Assembly (NCBI RefSeq): GCF_000169155.1
Contig: NZ_AAWL01000008.1
Coordinates: 1 to 64,000 of the forward strand
Source: Thermosinus carboxydivorans Nor1
Lineage (GTDB): Bacteria > Bacillota > Negativicutes > Sporomusales > Thermosinaceae
DNA length: 64,000 nt
Reading direction: 5' to 3'
The notes under the pieces are model-generated. The model saw nothing but the letters and a program-made list of their open reading frames with translations. It ran no database searches and was not told the origin of the DNA. This document shows, piece by piece, positions 30,473-39,349 of this stretch. Position 1 is the stretch's first letter; every line of letters begins with the position of its first letter. A program made the translations under genes and the position numbers.

Positions 30473-31099
30473 ATGGCTCGTTATACAGGACCTGTTTGCA
30501 GACAATGCCGCCGCGAAGGTTTGAAACTGTACCTCAAAGGCGACAAGTGTTACAGTGATAAATGCCCCTTCTCCCGTCGGGGTTATGCGCCTGGTCAGCA
30601 CGGCCAAGCCCGTAAGAAACTTTCTGAGTACGGCCTCCAGCTTCGGGAAAAACAAAAGGCCCGTCGGATTTATGGCATTTTGGAAGGACAATTCCGCAAT
30701 TATTTCGAGAAGGCTGACCGGCAAAAAGGTATTACTGGCGAAAACCTGCTAATTATGCTGGAAAGACGCCTGGACAATGTAGTCTATCGTCTTGGTCTGG
30801 CGGCTAACCGTACCCAAGCCAGACAATTAGTGCGTCACGGCCATTTCACCGTGAACGGTCGCCGGGTGGATATTCCGTCGTTCCAAGTTAAAGTGGGCGA
30901 CGTTATCCAAGTGCGTGAGTCCAGCAAAGACTCCCCCTTATTCAAAGAAATCGCCGAAGGGCTGGCCCACAAAACCGTTCCGGCCTGGCTCGAACTTTCG
31001 GCCAATGACATGAGCGGTAAAGTGGTACGCTACCCCACCCGCGAGGAAATCGATGTGCCCATCCAAGAGCATCTTATCGTCGAGTTGTACTCCAGATAA
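30473..31099 (+). CDS. rpsD: 30S ribosomal protein S4
   Basis: S4 nucleates 30S assembly. At 208 residues it has an N-terminal zinc-like set of cysteines ([18 protein letters not shown], then C at about 31 in DKCPFSRR) and the S4 RNA-binding domain with [20 protein letters not shown]. The ATG follows GGGAGGTG. In this window it is joined to rpoA through a 100-base gap. Confidence 0.98.
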   Translation: MARYTGPVCRQCRREGLKLYLKGDKCYSDKCPFSRRGYAPGQHGQARKKLSEYGLQLREKQKARRIYGILEGQFRNYFEKADRQKGITGENLLIMLERRLDNVVYRLGLAANRTQARQLVRHGHFTVNGRRVDIPSFQVKVGDVIQVRESSKDSPLFKEIAEGLAHKTVPAWLELSANDMSGKVVRYPTREEIDVPIQEHLIVELYSR

Positions 31100-31199
31100 C
31101 GCCACAGATGTTGGCAAGCAGGCAGCTTAACCATCACCCTCATATCGTGGGAATAGCGTAACTACCGATAGTTTGCGCAAAGAGGAGGGTTTTTCCCGG

Positions 31200-32159
31200 A
31201 TGATCGAAATCGAAAAACCGAAGATCGAGATTGTGGAAATTAGTGAAGATAACCGGTATGGCAAAATTGTCTGGGAACCGCTGGAGCGGGGCTTTGGCAT
31301 TACGCTAGGCAACAGTCTGCGCCGGGTACTCCTTTCATCGCTGCCCGGGGCGGCTGTTACTTCGGTCAAGATCGACGGTGTGCTTCACGAGTTTTCCACA
31401 ATTCCCGGTGTTCGGGAAGACGTTACCGACATTATTCTCAACCTGAAAGAGCTGTGCCTGAAAATGCACAGCGATGAACCCAAGGTTTTGCGGATTGAGG
31501 CTCAGGGTGAGCGCGACGTTAAGGCCGGTGATATCATTACCGACGCTGATGTTGAAATTTTAAACCCCGAGCTGCACATCGCGACCCTCGATGCCAGTGG
31601 TTCGCTGAAAATGGAAATCACGGTAGAGCGCGGTCGCGGTTATGTACCGGCCGATAAGAATAAAAAGCCGGACCATGTTATTGGCGTCATCCCGGTCGAT
31701 TCTATTTTCTCACCTGTCCTGCGGGTGAACTACACCGTGACCGATACCCGGGTCGGTAACGTCACCGATTACGATAAGCTGACGCTGGAAGTATGGACCG
31801 ACGGCAGCATGCGGCCGGAAGAAGCGGTAAGCAAAGCTGCTGGCATCTTGGTGGCGCATCTGAAGTTATTCCAAAACATTACCGGTACGCCGGCGGAAGA
31901 TGAGGCGGGCGACGGCCCGTTTGCCGAAACGCCGGAAGAGACCGGACCCAAGACAATGGAAATGACCATCGAGGATCTCGATCTCTCGGTCCGCTCTTAC
32001 AATTGTTTGAAGCGGGCTGGCATAAACACGGTAGCAGAGCTCACGCAAAAGACGGAAGAAGAGATGATGAAAGTCCGCAACCTTGGCCGCAAATCGCTGG
32101 AAGAAGTAAAGAAGAAGCTGGAAGAACTCGGATTGTCGCTGGCTGAACCGGAAGAATAA
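31200..32159 (+). CDS. rpoA: DNA-directed RNA polymerase subunit alpha
   Basis: Alpha dimerises to start polymerase assembly and contacts promoters and activators through its C-terminal domain. The 319-residue protein begins [13 protein letters not shown], has [20 protein letters not shown] in the assembly domain, a Glu-rich linker, and a C-terminal domain with [19 protein letters not shown] and [16 protein letters not shown]. The ATG at 31200 stands after AGAGGAGGG; the in-frame TTG at 31173 lies upstream of that site. Confidence 0.98.
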   Translation: MIEIEKPKIEIVEISEDNRYGKIVWEPLERGFGITLGNSLRRVLLSSLPGAAVTSVKIDGVLHEFSTIPGVREDVTDIILNLKELCLKMHSDEPKVLRIEAQGERDVKAGDIITDADVEILNPELHIATLDASGSLKMEITVERGRGYVPADKNKKPDHVIGVIPVDSIFSPVLRVNYTVTDTRVGNVTDYDKLTLEVWTDGSMRPEEAVSKAAGILVAHLKLFQNITGTPAEDEAGDGPFAETPEETGPKTMEMTIEDLDLSVRSYNCLKRAGINTVAELTQKTEEEMMKVRNLGRKSLEEVKKKLEELGLSLAEPEE

Positions 32160-32174
32160 AAAGGAGGGAAGAAC

Positions 32175-32513
32175 ATGGCCTATAGAAAGTTGGGACGTGA
32201 TACAAGCGCCCGCCGTGCGCTACTGCGCAGCATCCTGACTTCCTTCTTTGCCCATGGTCGTATTGAAACGACAGAAGCAAAGGCTAAGGAAATCAGCGGC
32301 CTTGCTGATGAACTCATCACCTTGGCCAAGCGGGGCGACTTGCACGCCCGCCGTCAAGTTCTCGCATTTCTCTTGGACGAAGATGTGGTGAAAAAACTCT
32401 TTGACACTATTGCGCCCAAATATGCCGACCGTCAAGGTGGCTACACTCGCGTCCTCAAACTGGGGCCGCGCAAAGGCGATGCCGCGCCGATGGCCATTAT
32501 TGAGTTAGTATAA
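32175..32513 (+). CDS. rplQ: 50S ribosomal protein L17
   Basis: L17 closes the alpha operon. The 112 residues start [20 protein letters not shown], with [20 protein letters not shown] and [20 protein letters not shown]. The ATG follows AAAGGAGGG. Confidence 0.98.
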   Translation: MAYRKLGRDTSARRALLRSILTSFFAHGRIETTEAKAKEISGLADELITLAKRGDLHARRQVLAFLLDEDVVKKLFDTIAPKYADRQGGYTRVLKLGPRKGDAAPMAIIELV

Positions 32514-32534
32514 ATCCATAGCCTGATTTTGCAG

Positions 32535-32577
32535 CACAACGCGCTAGGGGCGGCCGCTTGGTCGCCCTTATGTTGTG
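32535..32577 (+). terminator. Weak hairpin between rplQ and ecfA1
   Basis: CACAAC (32535-32540) pairs with GTTGTG (32572-32577), and inside them AGGG(G)CG pairs with CGCCCT. No T-tract follows, so this may be a partial terminator or a processing site rather than a strong stop. Confidence 0.35.
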
Positions 32578-32608
32578 ATTGTCTGCTCCACCGCACAGGG
32601 GGAGTGTT

Positions 32609-33442
32609 ATGGAGCACATCATTTACGCTGAAAACCTTAGCCATGTGTATACAGATGCGGACGAGGGCGAAGTGCGCGCCCTGGATAGCATTAATCTAAC
32701 CGTCCGGCACGGCGAGTTTGTTGCCGTCATTGGCGCCAATGGCTCGGGCAAATCCACCCTCGCCAAACATTTTAACGCGCTACTCTTGCCGACCAGCGGA
32801 CGCTGCCTGGTTGCCGGCATGGATACAAAGATGAGTGAACATCTCTGGGACATCCGGCAAACAGTGGGGATGGTCTTTCAAAACCCTGATAATCAGATTG
32901 TGGCCGCCATTGTCGAGGAAGACGTGGCATTCGGACCGGAAAACCTCGGTGTTGCACCGCCGGAAATTGCCCGCCGGGTAGCAGAGGCCCTAGCAGCGGT
33001 AGGGATGGAGGAATACCGTTATCACGCGCCCCATCTCCTCTCTGGTGGGCAAAAGCAGCGGATCGCCATTGCCGGGGTTCTGGCCATGCGGCCGCGCTGC
33101 CTGGTACTTGACGAACCTACCGCTATGCTTGACCCGCAGGGGCGGCAGGAGGTATTGGCGACGGTGCGCCGGCTGAATAAAGAAGAAGGGATCACTGTCG
33201 TCTACATTACTCACTTCATGGAAGAAGCGGTAACGGCTGACCGCGTAGTAGTGATGGAGCGGGGCCGAATTGTCATGGAAGGTCCGCCGCGGGCGATTTT
33301 CAGCCAGGTTGAGCGGCTGAAGGCCATCGGCCTTGACGTGCCGGTAGCAGCCGAAGTAGCCCATTATCTCCGCCGCAGCGGCGTGTCCGTGCCGGAGCAG
33401 GTTATTACTGATGACGAATTGGCGGTGGCATTATGTCGTTGA
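32609..33442 (+). CDS. ecfA1: ECF transporter ATPase EcfA1 (CbiO-like)
   Basis: One of the two ATPases powering energy-coupling-factor vitamin importers. The 277-residue protein has Walker A GANGSGKST, Q-loop VFQNPDNQIV, signature LSGGQKQR and Walker B CLVLDEPTAMLD, with GVAPPEIARRV between. The ATG at 32609 follows GGGGGAG; an in-frame upstream start (32579) lacks support. The gene overlaps ecfA2 by ten bases. No substrate-binding S component lies nearby, as expected for a shared module. Confidence 0.95.
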   Translation: MEHIIYAENLSHVYTDADEGEVRALDSINLTVRHGEFVAVIGANGSGKSTLAKHFNALLLPTSGRCLVAGMDTKMSEHLWDIRQTVGMVFQNPDNQIVAAIVEEDVAFGPENLGVAPPEIARRVAEALAAVGMEEYRYHAPHLLSGGQKQRIAIAGVLAMRPRCLVLDEPTAMLDPQGRQEVLATVRRLNKEEGITVVYITHFMEEAVTADRVVVMERGRIVMEGPPRAIFSQVERLKAIGLDVPVAAEVAHYLRRSGVSVPEQVITDDELAVALCR

Positions 33443-34299
33443 CATTAAAGAATGTCACCTATACGTATATGGCAGGCACCCCTTATGAGCAAACGGCGCT
33501 TAAAAATATTTCCCTGGAAATTAACCGGGGGGAGTTTGTTGGTATCATTGGCCATACCGGCTCTGGCAAGTCTACCCTGGTGCAACATCTCAGCGGCCTA
33601 TTGGCGCCTACGCAGGGGGAAGTGGCGCTTGACGGCGTGAGTTTGCATGCCAAAACGGACGCGGCCCGACAAGCGCGGCGCAAGGTAGGTTTGGTTTTTC
33701 AGTACCCGGAACATCAACTGTTCGAAGAAACAATTTACGACGATATTGCCTTCGGGCCGCGCAACCTGGGGCTGGCTGAGGAGGAAGTAGAGCAGCGGGT
33801 GCGGCGTGCTTTGGCCTTCGTCGGCCTGGATTATGAAACTTATGCGAGCCGTTCGCCCTTCCGCCTGAGCGGCGGCCAAATGCGGCGAGTCGCAATCGCT
33901 GGCGTCATTGCCCTCCAGCCCGAATTTCTCATCCTTGACGAACCGTCGGCCGGGCTGGATCCACGGGGCCGGGACGACATTTTTGGGCGCATCGTCGAGC
34001 TGCACCGGGCGACGGGGATAACCGTCATCCTCGTTTCCCACAATATGGAGGACGTGGCACGCATGGCGGGCCGGCTCCTGGTAATGGATCATGGCAAGGT
34101 AGTACTGGACGGGCCGCCCCTTGACCTATTTCGGGAGGGACGGGAAATACTACGGGCCGCCGGTGTCGACGTACCGCCGGTGACGGCGCTGCTTTTGGCG
34201 CTACGGCAGCGTGGCCTGCCTGTGGACGATACGGCGCTTACTCCCCAAGCGGCGGCGCGGGCCATTATTGCAGCCTGGAGGGAGAAAAAACCATGTTGA
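33433..34299 (+). CDS. ecfA2: ECF transporter ATPase EcfA2
   Basis: The second ATPase of the ECF module. The 288 residues have Walker A GHTGSGKST, the Q-loop VFQYPEHQLFEETIYDDIAFG (family QYPEHQLF), signature LSGGQMRRVA and Walker B FLILDEPSAGLD. The ATG lies within the end of ecfA1, and the stop overlaps ecfT, so all three are probably coupled. Confidence 0.95.
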   Translation: MSLTLKNVTYTYMAGTPYEQTALKNISLEINRGEFVGIIGHTGSGKSTLVQHLSGLLAPTQGEVALDGVSLHAKTDAARQARRKVGLVFQYPEHQLFEETIYDDIAFGPRNLGLAEEEVEQRVRRALAFVGLDYETYASRSPFRLSGGQMRRVAIAGVIALQPEFLILDEPSAGLDPRGRDDIFGRIVELHRATGITVILVSHNMEDVARMAGRLLVMDHGKVVLDGPPLDLFREGREILRAAGVDVPPVTALLLALRQRGLPVDDTALTPQAAARAIIAAWREKKPC

Positions 34300-35090
34300 A
34301 CGATATAACTATCGGTCAATATTTTCCGGGCCGGTCGCTGCTGCATCGCCTCGATCCCCGCACAAAGCTTATCGGCACGCTGTTATTTATTACCGCTATT
34401 TTTTTTGCCGAAAGCTATCTTGCTTATAGCATCCTTGCGCTGTGGACGGCTGCGCTGATTGTCGTGTCCGGTGTGCCTGTCCGGCTGGTGCTTAAGTCGC
34501 TTAAACCACTGTGGATTATTATTGTCTTAACTCTGGGTATTCATATTTTTACGACGCCGGGCAATGTTATTTATCAAATCGGCCCGCTAACGGCAACTAA
34601 GGAAGGCCTGCGGCAAGGACTACTAATGACGGCGCGGCTGGTATTTCTTATTGCCGTTTCCTCACTGCTCACTTTCACGACATCACCCATCGCCTTGACG
34701 GACGGTATTGAACGGCTGCTTGCTCCCTTCAAGCGCTTTGGCCTGCCGGCCCATGAACTGGCAATGATGATGACGATAGCGCTTCGCTTCATTCCAACGC
34801 TGCTGGAAGAGACGGACCGGATTATGAAGGCCCAGATGGCGCGGGGGGCCGATTTTGCTTCCGGTAATATCCTCCGGCGGGCGCAAAATATGGTGCCGCT
34901 CTTAGTGCCGCTTTTCATCAGCGCTTTCCGGCGGGCTGACGAACTAGCGACAGCAATGGAAGCGCGGTGCTATCGGGGCGGTCAGCACCGGACGCGCATG
35001 AAGGAGCTGCGCCTGGCGGGTCGTGATTATATCGCCCTTGTGTCGGTGGCGGCGCTGCTTGGTATTTTAGTCGTGCTGCGTTACTACTAG
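34293..35090 (+). CDS. ecfT: ECF transporter transmembrane subunit EcfT
   Basis: The membrane scaffold that links the ATPases to exchangeable S components. The 265-residue protein has about five to six hydrophobic spans, starts with GQYFPGRSLLHRLDPRTKL, and has two Ala-Arg motifs on coupling helices (KAQMARGADF and AMEARCYRGG). It overlaps ecfA2 by seven bases; truA follows nine bases after its stop. Confidence 0.94.
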   Translation: MLNDITIGQYFPGRSLLHRLDPRTKLIGTLLFITAIFFAESYLAYSILALWTAALIVVSGVPVRLVLKSLKPLWIIIVLTLGIHIFTTPGNVIYQIGPLTATKEGLRQGLLMTARLVFLIAVSSLLTFTTSPIALTDGIERLLAPFKRFGLPAHELAMMMTIALRFIPTLLEETDRIMKAQMARGADFASGNILRRAQNMVPLLVPLFISAFRRADELATAMEARCYRGGQHRTRMKELRLAGRDYIALVSVAALLGILVVLRYY

Positions 35091-35099
35091 GAGGGAACG

Positions 35100-35852
35100 A
35101 TGAACGATATGGCTGAGCAGCGCTATCTAAAACTGACGGTTGCCTATGACGGAACAGCCTATCACGGATTTCAGCGACAGGCCAATGCAATCACGGTGCA
35201 GCAAGTATTGGAAGAACGGCTGGCAACCATTTTCGGTCACCCGCTGAAAGTAACGGGGGCGGCCCGCACCGACGCCGGTGTGCATGCCTACGGTCAAGTT
35301 GTCGGTTTCGCCACATCCGGGACCATACCGGCGGCCAATATCGTCCGGGCCGCCAAAAGTGTATTGCCGCCCGACATTGTGGTCGTCAAGGCCGAAGAAG
35401 TGAGCGCCGATTTTCACGCCCGGTTTTCGGCCCGGAGCAAAATTTACCTGTACCGCATCTACAACGCTGCCGTAGCCGACCCATTTCGGCGCAATTACGC
35501 CTGGCATGTGACGCAGCCCTTGGATGAGGCAGCGATGGACACTGCCGTCCAAACTGTGGTGGGCACCCATGACTTTTCCGCTTTTCGGGCCGCCGGCGGT
35601 CCGCCGGTCAGCCCGGTACGAACCATATACGAGGCTGGCTGCACTCGTGAAGGCGACATGCTTGAATTTCGCTTTTGGGGCAACGGTTTTTTGTATCATA
35701 TGGTGCGCAACTTGGTCGGCACGTTGGTGGATGTGGGCCTGGGACGGCTGACCAGGGACGGTTTTACCCGCATTTTGGCCGGGCGTGACCGTACCCGGGC
35801 GGGCATTACCGCGCCGCCGCAGGGCCTTTATCTCAAAGAAATTTTTTACTGA
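35100..35852 (+). CDS. truA: tRNA pseudouridine(38-40) synthase TruA
   Basis: TruA converts uridines 38-40 of tRNA anticodon arms to pseudouridine. The 250 residues include YDGTAYHGFQRQ near the start, the catalytic aspartate in GAARTDAGVHA, KIYLYRIYN, and FLYHMVRNLVGTL. ATG 35100 follows GAGGGA; a second ATG (35109) is possible. Its position between ecfT and rplM is the usual Firmicutes order. Confidence 0.97.
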   Translation: MNDMAEQRYLKLTVAYDGTAYHGFQRQANAITVQQVLEERLATIFGHPLKVTGAARTDAGVHAYGQVVGFATSGTIPAANIVRAAKSVLPPDIVVVKAEEVSADFHARFSARSKIYLYRIYNAAVADPFRRNYAWHVTQPLDEAAMDTAVQTVVGTHDFSAFRAAGGPPVSPVRTIYEAGCTREGDMLEFRFWGNGFLYHMVRNLVGTLVDVGLGRLTRDGFTRILAGRDRTRAGITAPPQGLYLKEIFY

Positions 35853-35879
35853 AAAGCGGCGGCAGACAAGGCGAAGTCC

Positions 35880-35908
35880 TTGACATTGACAAGCCCTTTT
35901 ATTAAAAT
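35880..35908 (+). promoter_or_regulatory. Promoter for rplM-rpsI
   Basis: TTGACA (35880-35885), 17 bases, TAAAAT (35903-35908): near consensus. A second TTGACA directly follows (35886-35891) but its spacing to the -10 is only 11 bases. Confidence 0.8.
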
Positions 35909-35910
35909 AT

Positions 35911-35985
35911 GCTTATGAGATTTTTGCCATGATTCCTTAGCCCCGGAACTCATCGGATAAAAATCACGTCTTGTAGTTTTTAGGC
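35911..35985 (+). promoter_or_regulatory. Putative L13 leader
   Basis: Two pairings compete or cross in the untranslated leader: ATGAG (35915-35919) with CTCAT (35949-35953), and GATTTTT (35919-35925) with AAAAATC (35959-35965). They share G35919 and are not nested, so they could be a pseudoknot or a two-state switch. Known L13 leaders regulate rplM-rpsI in other Firmicutes; I could not match the full consensus by eye. Confidence 0.45.
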
Positions 35986-35999
35986 AAGGAGGGACGCGC

Positions 36000-36439
36000 A
36001 TGAAAACAACATACATGGCTAAACCAGCCGATGTGCAGCGCAAATGTATGTCATTGATGCAGAAGGTAAGACCCTTGGCAGACTGGCCGCTGAAGTGGCG
36101 AAAATCCTTCGCGGCAAACATAAACCTATCTATACTCCGCATGTGGATACCGGTGATCATGTCATCGTCGTTAATGCGGACAAAGTGGTACTGACCGGTA
36201 AAAAGCTCACGCAAAAAACCTACTTCCGTCATTCCGGTTATCCTGGCGGCACGACCTTTACGCCTGCCGGGAAGATGCTGGCGGAAAGGCCCGAACGGGT
36301 TATTGAACTCGCGGTCAAAGGCATGCTGCCCAAGAACCGTCTAGGCCGGCAAATGTATCGCAAGCTCAAGGTATATCGCGGCCCTGAGCACCCCCATGCA
36401 GCGCAACAACCGGAAAAGCTTGAAATCAACGTGAGATAG
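36000..36439 (+). pseudogene. rplM: 50S ribosomal protein L13, interrupted by a one-base deletion (frameshift)
   Basis: The ATG at 36000, after AAGGAGGG, opens [15 protein letters not shown], the normal start of L13. Then the frame is lost: CGCAAATGTATGTC needs one more G (AAATGGTATG) to read [20 protein letters not shown]. From about 36044 the remaining L13 sequence is intact to 36439, including HPYxR-like surroundings SGYPGG and the late [19 protein letters not shown]. The restored protein would be 146 residues, a normal length. rpsI follows by 23 bases. Because L13 is essential for ribosome assembly, an error in the sequence is the simplest cause. Confidence 0.92.
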
Positions 36440-36462
36440 GCACCGGAAAGGAGGAACAGGAG

Positions 36463-36855
36463 ATGGCACTGGTTCAATACTACGGCACCGGCCGCAGAAA
36501 AACCGCTGTTGCCCGCGTCCGGCTGATCCCCGGCGAAGGCAAAATCATAATTAACGGCCGTAATCTCAATGATTATTTTGGGCGCAAGACCCTTGAACTG
36601 ATCGTAAAACAACCCCTCCACCTGACTGACACCCTTGGCAAATATGACGTTATCGCCCGGGTAAATGGGGGCGGCCCCAGCGGCCAAGCTGGCGCAGTCC
36701 GTCATGGCATTGCCCGCGCTTTGCTCAAAGTAGATGCCGATTTCCGTCCAGCGCTGAAAAAGGCCGGCTTCCTGACTCGCGACCCACGGGAAAAGGAACG
36801 CCGCAAGTATGGTCTCAAAAAGGCCCGCAAGGCGCCCCAATTCTCCAAACGTTAA
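36463..36855 (+). CDS. rpsI: 30S ribosomal protein S9
   Basis: S9 reaches the P-site tRNA with its basic C-terminal tail. The 130-residue product includes [38 protein letters not shown] and ends [16 protein letters not shown]. The ATG follows AAAGGAGG. A strong terminator follows. Confidence 0.98.
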   Translation: MALVQYYGTGRRKTAVARVRLIPGEGKIIINGRNLNDYFGRKTLELIVKQPLHLTDTLGKYDVIARVNGGGPSGQAGAVRHGIARALLKVDADFRPALKKAGFLTRDPREKERRKYGLKKARKAPQFSKR

Positions 36856-36874
36856 TATTTTGTTTGGCGCAAGC

Positions 36875-36910
36875 AGAGCCCGAAAAGGTTTATCCTTTTC
36901 GGGCTCTTTT
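36875..36910 (+). terminator. Rho-independent terminator after rpsI
   Basis: AGAGCCCGAAAAGG (36875-36888) pairs perfectly with CCTTTTCGGGCTCT (36894-36907), followed by TTTT. Confidence 0.9.
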
Positions 36911-36954
36911 GGATTATTCATGCTGCAACAGCAGGAAAATAGCGGTAAGAGTTT

Positions 36955-36970
36955 AATTTATTAATAAATT
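36955..36970. promoter_or_regulatory. Perfect 16-base palindrome ahead of the secreted-protein gene
   Basis: AATTTATTAATAAATT is a perfect inverted repeat. It lies about 30 bases before the translation start in an AT-rich promoter-like stretch, so it could be an operator. No known consensus was recognised. Confidence 0.35.
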
Positions 36971-37009
36971 TTAATTGGAGAATAGGACAGGAGGCATCTT
37001 CATGAAAAA

Positions 37010-37657
37010 ATGACAGCATCGGTATTGGCCGCGCTAATTTTTGCGACGGCGGGAACGGCGTTTGCTAACCTGGACGATACGCGCGCTACCATTGCCGCAC
37101 GCTACAGCGAATACCGGCTGGTGATTGACACCGATAATCAGCTCTGGACCAAAGCGGAGTGGGAAGCAACCGGCCATAAGAAAGCCAAAGCCGCTTCCTT
37201 TTTGCATGCCTTTGAGCGTCAGGGGCTACATATTCAGATGGAAGTGCAGTATGAAAATAATAGTCCCGCCGCCTTGGTCAAAGCCCAACGTTTTACTCCC
37301 GACATGGCGATCAAAGTTAAAGATTTCAAGTACTATTTTCCCGAAATCTATGAGCTGATCGTTTCCCCAAAGGCTGAGGCTTTTGCTACCTACCGCGAAC
37401 TTACTCGTAACTTCCAGGAAGCTAAATCGCCGGTGACCATGGGCGTGGTGGTAAAAACGCCGCCGGCGCCGGGAAAAGGGGGCTATTACACCCTAATCGC
37501 CTTTAACGTACAAGACGAAGGCCGGTTACTTAAAGATGCAAAGTATATTAATGAAAATACCTATATTCGCGAGTTTACCATTGAGCGGGTTTTCCGCTCT
37601 GCTGCCCAGGAAGCTTTTGGTAATGGCGACTGGGTGCCAATAAAAAAATATTTTTAG
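37010..37657 (+). CDS. Unrecognised secreted or cell-surface protein
   Basis: I do not recognise the family. The reading frame from ATG 37010 gives 215 residues starting MTASVLAALIFATAGTAFA, a signal-peptide core with an AFA cleavage site but without the usual lysines. The best ribosome-binding site (CAGGAGG, 36988-36994) instead fits the ATG at 37002, which reads Met-Lys-Lys-stop. One more A in the A6 run would join the two as MKKMTAS..., a normal signal peptide. The mature part is mixed alpha/beta with many Lys, Tyr and Phe. The protein lies between two terminators and is probably transcribed alone. Confidence 0.7.
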   Translation: MTASVLAALIFATAGTAFANLDDTRATIAARYSEYRLVIDTDNQLWTKAEWEATGHKKAKAASFLHAFERQGLHIQMEVQYENNSPAALVKAQRFTPDMAIKVKDFKYYFPEIYELIVSPKAEAFATYRELTRNFQEAKSPVTMGVVVKTPPAPGKGGYYTLIAFNVQDEGRLLKDAKYINENTYIREFTIERVFRSAAQEAFGNGDWVPIKKYF

Positions 37658-37662
37658 AATTA

Positions 37663-37688
37663 ATCCCGGGATTTTTGCCCGGGATTTT
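37663..37688. terminator. Terminator between the secreted-protein gene and the minus-strand transglycosylase
   Basis: ATCCCGGG (37663-37670) pairs with CCCGGGAT (37678-37685), followed by TTT. The 5' side is A-rich, so it could serve both converging genes. Confidence 0.75.
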
Positions 37689-37701
37689 GCCTAGGTTAAC
37701 G

Positions 37702-38466
37702 CTAGCGAACCAGGCGGAGCGGTTGGCGCTTGGCTTCCTCGGCCTGGTTAGGACCAATATAACCCTGTTTGACCATGACGGCCAGGACTACTGCCTGGCG
37801 CTGTTTGGCAGCGGTTAAGTTTTCGTAGGGCGAATATACCGACGGCGCGTTGGGTAGGCCGGCCAGCAGAGCGCATTCGGCCAGATTGAGATTCGCCGGC
37901 TCTTTGCCAAAGTAAACACGGGCGGCGTCCTGGATGCCATAAGCGCCGGCGCCAAAATAGATGGTATTGAGGTACATTTCAAGGATCTCTTCTTTGGAGT
38001 AGTGCAGTTCCATGTCGACCGCCAGGATTATTTCTTCCAATTTGCGGCCGACGGACTGCTCTTGCGACAGGAAAAGGTTCTTCACCAACTGCTGGGTAAT
38101 TGTGCTGCCGCCTTCACGCACTTCGCCAGCCTGGAGGTTGACAAGGGCCGCGCGGAGGATGCCCTCAATATCGAAACCAAAGTGCCGGTAATAACGGCTG
38201 TCTTCCACGGCAATGACGGCCTGCTGGAGTGGCAGAGGAATATCAGCCAGTTTGACATAGCGCTTTTTGTCCAGCCTAGCTTCAACGGCGCTTTTTAAGG
38301 CAACGAGACGGTACAGGCGGTCCCAGGCGCCGGTTGCGTCGTGGCCTACCGCGAGCACCTTTTCCACAGACAGAGAATAGGGTTTAACGATGCTGCTGCC
38401 GCCGGCCCACCAAAAGGCGGCTAAGAATAACAAAAGTAGAAAAGCAAGAAAACGCCCTGTCCGCAT
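37702..38466 (-). CDS. mtgA: Monofunctional peptidoglycan glycosyltransferase (GT51)
   Basis: It polymerises lipid II into glycan strands outside the membrane. The 254 residues have one N-terminal membrane span (about 5-22) and the GT51 motifs in order: AVEDSRYYRHFGFD with catalytic E88, GGSTITQQLVKN (119-130), RKLEEIILA and KEEILEMYLNTIYFG. No transpeptidase domain follows, so it is the monofunctional form or a truncated class-A PBP. The start has GGAGGAG upstream on the minus strand. It diverges from cwlD. Confidence 0.93.
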   Translation of the reverse strand: MRTGRFLAFLLLLFLAAFWWAGGSSIVKPYSLSVEKVLAVGHDATGAWDRLYRLVALKSAVEARLDKKRYVKLADIPLPLQQAVIAVEDSRYYRHFGFDIEGILRAALVNLQAGEVREGGSTITQQLVKNLFLSQEQSVGRKLEEIILAVDMELHYSKEEILEMYLNTIYFGAGAYGIQDAARVYFGKEPANLNLAECALLAGLPNAPSVYSPYENLTAAKQRQAVVLAVMVKQGYIGPNQAEEAKRQPLRLVR

Positions 38467-38597
38467 GATTATCTCCTCCGCTATTATTGTAGCCCAACTT
38501 GTTCCCCTTTGGCTATACTTACCATGTCAGTGGCCGACATACCTGGCGGCGACGCGGCATAACGATTTAAGGATAGCATAAGCGGGAGGGGTTTGGT

Positions 38598-39314
38598 ATG
38601 CGCATTTTCGCAATTCGGCGGCGTCTGATGCTCGCGGTCATGTTCAGCGTTGCGGTGGTAGTTCTTAATCTGCTGACCATACGGTATTTGGCGGCCGAAG
38701 ATTGGGAAAATGTTAATTTGTGGGCGCTGGCCGGCCACAAAATTGCCGTTGACCCGGGCCATGGCGGTGTTGACAACGGGGCGAGCGGCAACGGGGTCGT
38801 GGAAAAAGAGGTAACACTCGCTATCGCTTTGAAATTGGCCGATATTTTGCGGCGGTATGGCGCCGAGGTTGTGCTGACCCGCGACAGCGATACCGACTAT
38901 TATACCCGCGGCAAGGGCGGCAAACGCAATGACCTCCTTACCCGGGTGGAAATGATTAATAGTTCAGGGGCCGAAGTATTTATCAGCATCCATGTCAATT
39001 CCATCCGGGGCTCGGCAGCATGGTCGGGAGCGCAGGTTTTCTACAGCCCCAATCTGGTAGCCAACAAGCCGCTGGCCGAACTTGTCCAGCGCGCGCTGAA
39101 AAGTTTTCCGCCCGGAAACAAGCACCAAGCCAAGCAGGATAAGGACATCCTGATATTGAATCGCACCAATATTCCCGGCGTGCTGGTTGAGACAGGCTTT
39201 CTCAGCAACCCGGGCGAGGCGGCGCGTCTTGTAGATGCCGCTTACCAGCAAAAACTGGCAGAACATATTGCCAAGGCACTGGCGCATCATTTCAGCCAAA
39301 ATGTGGGAAGATAA
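38598..39314 (+). CDS. cwlD: N-acetylmuramoyl-L-alanine amidase CwlD-like
   Basis: Amidase_3 zinc enzymes cleave peptide stems from muramic acid. In spore formers CwlD works with PdaA to make muramic lactam in the cortex. The 238-residue protein has an N-terminal membrane anchor (about 9-27), the first zinc histidine in VDPGHGGVDNGASG (H55), E69 or E71, SIHVNS, and the late catalytic VETGFLSNP. The ATG follows GGGAGGGG. The length and single-anchor layout fit CwlD rather than a repeat-bearing autolysin. Its presence suggests sporulation. Confidence 0.88.
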   Translation: MRIFAIRRRLMLAVMFSVAVVVLNLLTIRYLAAEDWENVNLWALAGHKIAVDPGHGGVDNGASGNGVVEKEVTLAIALKLADILRRYGAEVVLTRDSDTDYYTRGKGGKRNDLLTRVEMINSSGAEVFISIHVNSIRGSAAWSGAQVFYSPNLVANKPLAELVQRALKSFPPGNKHQAKQDKDILILNRTNIPGVLVETGFLSNPGEAARLVDAAYQQKLAEHIAKALAHHFSQNVGR

Positions 39315-39349
39315 AAACGCTTGTAAAGCACCGAAAGGGGAGTGGTGTC

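Noticed and set aside
32609-35090. ecfA1A2T as a dedicated transporter for one vitamin
   Set aside because: No S component lies nearby, so the substrate cannot be named; this is the common shared-module arrangement.
36044-36439. Shortened L13 starting at the internal ATG 36044
   Set aside because: There is no ribosome-binding site, and the 15 conserved N-terminal residues are present just upstream in another frame after a strong site. A frameshift explains both.
38467-38597. Sporulation sigma-E or sigma-G promoter ahead of cwlD
   Set aside because: A CATACCTG-like -10 is present near 38539, but no matching -35 lies at the required spacing.
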